Assembly: GCF_028462495.1 (NCBI RefSeq)
Contig: NZ_JAQOWX010000002.1
Span: forward strand, 1 to 64,000
Direction of reading: 5' to 3'
DNA length: 64,000 nucleotides
Origin: Roseateles_E sp005503085
GTDB lineage: Bacteria > Pseudomonadota > Gammaproteobacteria > Burkholderiales > Burkholderiaceae_C
The position numbers and the translations under genes were made by a program. Numbering within the stretch: position 1 is the stretch's first letter; every line of letters starts with the position of its first letter. Below are positions 59,671 to 64,000 of this stretch, in pieces. The notes under the pieces were generated by a model. It searched no databases, was not told the origin of the DNA, and saw only the letters and a program-made list of their open reading frames with translations.

Positions 59671-61092
59671 TCAGTCGCGGGTGACTCGAAGCACTTCTTC
59701 GGCCGAGGTGATGCCGGCCGTGATCAAACGCTCGCCATCCTCGCGCATCGAACGCAGGCCCTTGGTCCGTGCCGCCGCCTGAAGCTCGCCCTCGGACGTG
59801 CGCTGATGGATCAGCGCGCGCAACTCGTCATCCACCACCATCAGCTCGTAGACGCCGGTGCGGCCCTTGTAGCCGGTCTGCCCGCAGGCCGGGCAGCCGA
59901 CTGGATGCCAGCGCCCGTCGGGGCCCTGGCGCTTGCAGCTGCCGCAGAGCTTGCGCACCAGACGCTGGGCTTGCACGCCCAGCAGGCTGGAGCTCAGCAA
60001 GAAGGGCTCGACCCCCATGTCCATCAGCCGGGTCACCGCGCTGGGCGCGTCATTGGTGTGCAGCGTGGCCAGCACCAGGTGGCCGGTCAGCGAGGCCTGG
60101 ATCGCGATCTGGGCGGTCTCGTAGTCGCGGATCTCGCCGATCATGATGACGTCAGGATCCTGACGCAGGATGGCGCGCAGGGCCTTGGCGAAAGTCAGGT
60201 CGATCTTGGTGTTGACCTGGGTCTGGCCGATGCCGCCGAGCTCGTACTCGATCGGGTCCTCGACCGTCAACACATTGGTCGTGCTGGTGTCCACCGTCTG
60301 CAGCGAGGCATAGAGGCTGGTGGTCTTGCCCGAGCCGGTCGGGCCGGTCACCAGCACGATGCCGTGCGGCTGCTGCACCAGATGCTGGAAGGCGCTCAGC
60401 ACATCGCCGCTCATGCCCAGGCCTTCGAGCGTGAACTTCGATTCGCTCTTGTCCAGCAGGCGCAGCACCGCGCGCTCGCCATGGGCCGAGGGCAGGGTGG
60501 AGACGCGCACATCGATGGCACGGCCGCCGATGCGCAGCGAGATGCGCCCATCCTGCGGCAGGCGCTTCTCGGCGATGTCGAGCTCGGCCATGATCTTCAG
60601 CCGCGAGATCAGCGCGGCATGCAGGCCGCGGTTGGGTTGCACCACCTCACGCAAGGTGCCGTCGACCCGGAAGCGCACCGAGCTGGCGCGCTCGTAGGGC
60701 TCGATATGGATGTCGCTGGCGCCGTCCTTAGCGGCCTGGGTCAGCAGCGCATTGAGCATGCGGATGATGGGCGCGTCGTTGGCCGCTTCCAGCAGGTCCT
60801 CGACGGCTGGCAGATCCTGCATCATGCGGCTCAGATCGACCGCGCTCTCAACCTCGCCGACGACGACGGCCGCGCTCGATTCGCTGCCTGCATAGGCGCG
60901 GTTGATGCGCTCGGCCAGGCTGGCCTGGGCCTCATGCTCCATGCGGTCGATGCTGTAGAGGCGCTGCACCTCGGACAGCGCGGCCAGTGTCACCAGCGGC
61001 GGCGCCCACAGCACCAGCTGGGCGCCGTCGTCCTCCAGCAGCACCGTGTGGGTGCGTGCGAAGGCATAGGGGAGGGGGTGGCGGATCGCCAT
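59671..61092 (-). CDS. gspE: Type II secretion ATPase GspE
   Basis: 473 residues. Walker A GPTGSGKTT, the Asp box, EIRDYETAQIAIQASLTGH and the Cys-based zinc element CGSCKRQG..CPACGQTG. It powers pseudopilus assembly. It follows gspD by 4 bases. Confidence 0.97.
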   Translation of the reverse strand: MAIRHPLPYAFARTHTVLLEDDGAQLVLWAPPLVTLAALSEVQRLYSIDRMEHEAQASLAERINRAYAGSESSAAVVVGEVESAVDLSRMMQDLPAVEDLLEAANDAPIIRMLNALLTQAAKDGASDIHIEPYERASSVRFRVDGTLREVVQPNRGLHAALISRLKIMAELDIAEKRLPQDGRISLRIGGRAIDVRVSTLPSAHGERAVLRLLDKSESKFTLEGLGMSGDVLSAFQHLVQQPHGIVLVTGPTGSGKTTSLYASLQTVDTSTTNVLTVEDPIEYELGGIGQTQVNTKIDLTFAKALRAILRQDPDVIMIGEIRDYETAQIAIQASLTGHLVLATLHTNDAPSAVTRLMDMGVEPFLLSSSLLGVQAQRLVRKLCGSCKRQGPDGRWHPVGCPACGQTGYKGRTGVYELMVVDDELRALIHQRTSEGELQAAARTKGLRSMREDGERLITAGITSAEEVLRVTRD

Positions 61093-61096
61093 GGCT

Positions 61097-63271
61097 TTAG
61101 TCCGTCTTGCCTTGCTGGGGCACCGCCGGCTGCGCGCCCGGCAGGATGGGCAGTATCGGCGCGCCGGTGTCGGGCAATACCGGGTTAGATGTGGGCTGGG
61201 CGTTCTGCTGCAGCGCGCGTATCGACTCGTAGCGGTCCAGGGTTACCTGGTCGGCGCCGAGCTGGTTGCGCAGCACCACCGGGCGCAGGAAGACCAGCAG
61301 ATTGGTCTTGATGCGCTTGCGGTTCTCACTCTTGAACAGGCTGCCCAGCAGCGGGACACTGCCCAGGCCCGGCACCTTGTCCTCGCCGTCGGTGTATTCG
61401 TCCTTCATCAGCCCGCCCAGCACGATGATCTGGCCATCGTCGGCCAGCACCGTGGTCTCGATCGAGCTCTTGTCGGTGGTCGGGCCGGCACTGTTGGTCT
61501 CGCCCTTTACTACCGAGGAATTCTCCTGGTAGATGACCATGCGCACTGTGCCGCCTTCGCCGACCTGGCTCTTGATGCGCAGGGTCAGGCCGACGTCCTT
61601 GCGTTCGATGGTCTGGAAGGGGTTGACCGTACCGCCGGTGCCGGCGCCGGTGTTGGTGAAGGAGCCGGTGATGAAAGGCACGTTGCTGCCAATCACGATC
61701 TTGGCTTCCTCGTTGTCCAGCGCCACCAGATTGGGCGTCGACAGGATGTTGACGCCGGTCTGGGTCTCGAGAAAGTTGGCGATAGCGCCCAGCGTGTAGA
61801 AGTCGCCGACCTTTTTCAGCACGCCGATATTCAGGCCCTGGCTGACGCCCTGGCCTATGGTCGTGCCGAGCGTGGTACGGCCACCGGCCGTGGCGGCCGA
61901 GAGATTGATGATGTTGGCATTGCCGCTACCGAAGCTGGTGCCCAGGCCGGAGATGGTGGAGTCGCCCTTGTTGCCAAACAGGTTCTGCCACTGCACGCCG
62001 AACTGCCCGGTCTTGCTGACGTCGACCTTGACGATCATCGACTCCACATAGATCTGGGCACGCCTGCCGTCGAGTTGGTCGATCACCGCGCGCACCTGAC
62101 GGTAAAGCGGTTCGGCGGCGGTGATGATCAGCGAGTTGGTCGAGGGGTCGGCCTGGATAAAGCCGCCGGTCGACGGGCCGGCCGAGGCACTGACGGGCGT
62201 CGTCGCAGCCGATGAGCTACCGGTGCTGCTGTTATTGCTGCCGCCGCTGCCGGTGGCGCTGATCGTGCCCTGGGCGGCTGGCGTCAGCTGGGCGTTGTTG
62301 CTGGAACTACCGGTGCTGCTGCCGCTGCCGCCGCCCGCGCCACCGAAGGCGGCGCGCAGCACCACGGCCAGCTTGGCGGCCTCGGCATTCTTCAGATGCA
62401 CGACGCGGATGCCCGGCGCGTCGCCATCGGGCAGCGGCTGGTCGAGCTTGGCTATGGTGGCGCGTGCGCTGGCCAGCCGGGCCGGATTGGCCGCGCGCAG
62501 TATCAGCGCATTGCTGCGCGGGTCGACCAGCACGCTCAGCGATCCGCTGGCCTGGCCGGGCGCACCGGCGACGGCGCTGCTGCCGCCCTCGCCGAGTTTT
62601 TGCACCAGGGCCGCGATGTCGACGGCCAAGGCATGCTTGAGCGGCACGACCTCGATATCGGTGCTGGACGGCGTGTCCATCGCCGCGATGATGCGCGTGA
62701 GCCGCTGCAGGTTCTCGGCGTAGTCGGTGATCACCAGGCTGTTGTTGCCCGGGTTGGCATTGATGGTGTTGTTGGGGCTGATCAGCGGGCGCAGCACGGC
62801 CACCAGATTGTTGGCGTTCTCGTGGTTGAGCTTGTAGATCTGGGTCATCACCTGGTCGCCGCGCTGGCTGCTGACGCCCACCGCGACCGCGCCGGTCTGC
62901 AGCTTGGCGTCGGCCTCGGGCACGACCTTGTAGAGGCCGCCGGCCTCGACCACCGTGAAGCCCAGGCCGCGCAGCCCGGCCAGATAGCTCAGATAGGCCT
63001 CGCGCACGCTCAGCGGCTGCTCGCTGTAGAGCGTGATCACGCCCTTGACCCGCGGGTCGATGACGAACTGGCGGTCCATCATCACGCCGATGGCGCGCGT
63101 CACGGCCTCGATGTCGGCGTTGACGAAGTTCAGCGTCACCGGGGTCTGGGCCTTCAGCGCCGGGCCGCGCGCGGCCGCAGTGGGCGTCTGGGCCTGCGCC
63201 GGCGCGGCAGCGGCCAGGGCCAGCAGGGCCAGCAGCGGGAGGAGCCGGTGTTTCTTGATCATCTCGTTCAT
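61097..63271 (-). CDS. gspD: Type II secretion secretin GspD
   Basis: 724 residues. Signal peptide, N0-N3 domains (TPVTLNFVNADIEAVTRAIG and following), a Gly/Ser-rich loop at about 320-370, and the C-terminal secretin barrel with VPGLGSVPLLGSLF. It forms the outer-membrane channel. The ATG overlaps the gspN stop by 4 bases. Confidence 0.97.
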   Translation of the reverse strand: MNEMIKKHRLLPLLALLALAAAAPAQAQTPTAAARGPALKAQTPVTLNFVNADIEAVTRAIGVMMDRQFVIDPRVKGVITLYSEQPLSVREAYLSYLAGLRGLGFTVVEAGGLYKVVPEADAKLQTGAVAVGVSSQRGDQVMTQIYKLNHENANNLVAVLRPLISPNNTINANPGNNSLVITDYAENLQRLTRIIAAMDTPSSTDIEVVPLKHALAVDIAALVQKLGEGGSSAVAGAPGQASGSLSVLVDPRSNALILRAANPARLASARATIAKLDQPLPDGDAPGIRVVHLKNAEAAKLAVVLRAAFGGAGGGSGSSTGSSSNNAQLTPAAQGTISATGSGGSNNSSTGSSSAATTPVSASAGPSTGGFIQADPSTNSLIITAAEPLYRQVRAVIDQLDGRRAQIYVESMIVKVDVSKTGQFGVQWQNLFGNKGDSTISGLGTSFGSGNANIINLSAATAGGRTTLGTTIGQGVSQGLNIGVLKKVGDFYTLGAIANFLETQTGVNILSTPNLVALDNEEAKIVIGSNVPFITGSFTNTGAGTGGTVNPFQTIERKDVGLTLRIKSQVGEGGTVRMVIYQENSSVVKGETNSAGPTTDKSSIETTVLADDGQIIVLGGLMKDEYTDGEDKVPGLGSVPLLGSLFKSENRKRIKTNLLVFLRPVVLRNQLGADQVTLDRYESIRALQQNAQPTSNPVLPDTGAPILPILPGAQPAVPQQGKTD

Positions 63272-64000
63272 CCAATCGAGATCACCGAACGGGCGCCTTG
63301 GCGCCGGCCGATGATGTTCAGAAGATTGTTCAGCGCGGCTTCGCGCTCGGGTGCGGCCTGGGCCTCGCCCTGGAAACGGGCCTTGCCGCCGCTCAGCACG
63401 CCCTGGCCGCTTAGCAGCAACGCGCCCTCGAGCGTGCTCAGGCGCAGCGTCGAGACACCGGCCGCTGCCGGATCGGCCGCGACGCTGAAGCGGTAGCTGC
63501 CCAGCGGCGCCAGGGTCGAGACACGCGAGGACAGGTTGACGAAGTCAAGGTCCAGCTGGCCCAGCTGGCGCCAGCGCCCCTGCGCCCATTCGAGCCGGAA
63601 CTCGCGCGCGCTCAAGCGCATGCCACCGCCCAGCTGCAAGGTATTCCAGGGCGTGCCCAGCCCGCCCAGCCAGGCGGCCGGGAAGCGCGTCAGCCAGTCG
63701 GCGCCTTGCTGCTGCGGCAGGCTAAGGCCCAAACTGCCCAGGCCCGGTTGCAGCAGGATCTGCAGCTCGCCGTTGATGCAGCAGGCCTGGCGCGCGCTCA
63801 GCAGCAGGCCCAGGCCCTTGGGCGCCAGCGTCCATTCAATGCGGCCGGGCAGCAGGCTGGCGTCGCGGCTGCCGGTGCCGCCGGTCAGTACCAGCACGCC
63901 GCTGCCGCTCCAGAGGCTACCGCGGGTTTCGGCCAGCAGCAGATGGCCATTGCTAGCCTGGGCCAGGCCACGTGCCAGCCAACTGGCCGGTGCGAACAGG
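63268..64000 (-). CDS. gspN: Type II secretion protein GspN (5' partial)
   Basis: The frame is open to the window edge and ends at 63268, giving 244 residues. It has the GspN features FAPASWLARGLAQ and NGHLLLAETRGSLWSGSG near its visible start. GspN is an inner-membrane accessory component of some type II systems. Translational coupling to gspD (ATGA overlap) supports one operon. The N-terminus lies outside the window. Confidence 0.9.
   Translation of the reverse strand, partial: LFAPASWLARGLAQASNGHLLLAETRGSLWSGSGVLVLTGGTGSRDASLLPGRIEWTLAPKGLGLLLSARQACCINGELQILLQPGLGSLGLSLPQQQGADWLTRFPAAWLGGLGTPWNTLQLGGGMRLSAREFRLEWAQGRWRQLGQLDLDFVNLSSRVSTLAPLGSYRFSVAADPAAAGVSTLRLSTLEGALLLSGQGVLSGGKARFQGEAQAAPEREAALNNLLNIIGRRQGARSVISIG

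Overview
The window is GC-rich, densely packed chromosomal DNA from a betaproteobacterium. It most resembles the Burkholderiales branch around Roseateles, Pelomonas and Rubrivivax. This rests on gene content and order read by eye: rplM-rpsI-erpA-anmK-M23 peptidase-tyrS, yraN-diaA-dolP opposite rsmI, a LiuR-type MerR regulator heading an acyl-CoA operon, a DUF3391 HD-GYP protein, pilT-pilU beside yggS, and a gspN-D-E-F secretion operon. No rRNA, tRNA or CRISPR array was seen.

Layout. 1-160 is the tail of an unknown gene. 173-3485 (minus) is a lipoprotein, a patatin and a papain/alpha-beta-hydrolase fusion in one operon. 3.5-9.4 kb holds a CBS protein, a second infA, cheZ, an MtfA-like peptidase, an MFS transporter interrupted by a run of N, and secreted lectin-like and EF-hand proteins. 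9.4-14.4 kb (minus) is a fatty or branched-chain acyl-CoA degradation operon with its own MerR regulator and a candidate operator. 14.5-18.2 kb carries an RbgA-type GTPase, a small flagellar-rod-like protein, ferredoxin-NADP reductase and an HD-GYP protein with an altered HD motif. 18.2-23.1 kb (minus) is a seven-gene copper-handling operon. 23.1-30.5 kb has two chemoreceptors, a BCCT transporter, a TonB-like protein and two c-type cytochromes. 30.6-34.5 kb holds yggS, pilT, pilU and a beta-hydroxyacid dehydrogenase. 34.5-39.9 kb has dolP, diaA, yraN, rsmI, a TAXI protein and tldD. 39.9-43.6 kb has aroG with a Phe-rich attenuator and htpG with a sigma-32 promoter. 43.6-53.5 kb is mainly housekeeping (srkA, rplM, rpsI, erpA, anmK, an M23 peptidase, tyrS, gnd). 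53.5-57.3 kb is an accessory patch. 57.3-64.0 kb is an AAA ATPase followed by the type II secretion genes.

The least ordinary parts are three. First, an AT-richer two-gene cassette at 53.7-56.2 kb encodes a DPPW-motif methyltransferase-like protein and a calcineurin-like phosphoesterase with an extra N-terminal domain; it looks like a mobile accessory, possibly defence, unit. Second, right beside it are a gspF 3'-end remnant, a 59-bp REP-like inverted repeat and a 3'-truncated 5'-nucleotidase gene. Third, the aroG leader encodes a peptide with five Phe codons whose mRNA can fold into mutually exclusive terminator and antiterminator structures, with hardly any 5' UTR.

The 77-base N run at 6912-6988 looks like an assembly artefact. 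The bases on both sides are the same 21-mer, and collapsing them restores one open reading frame.
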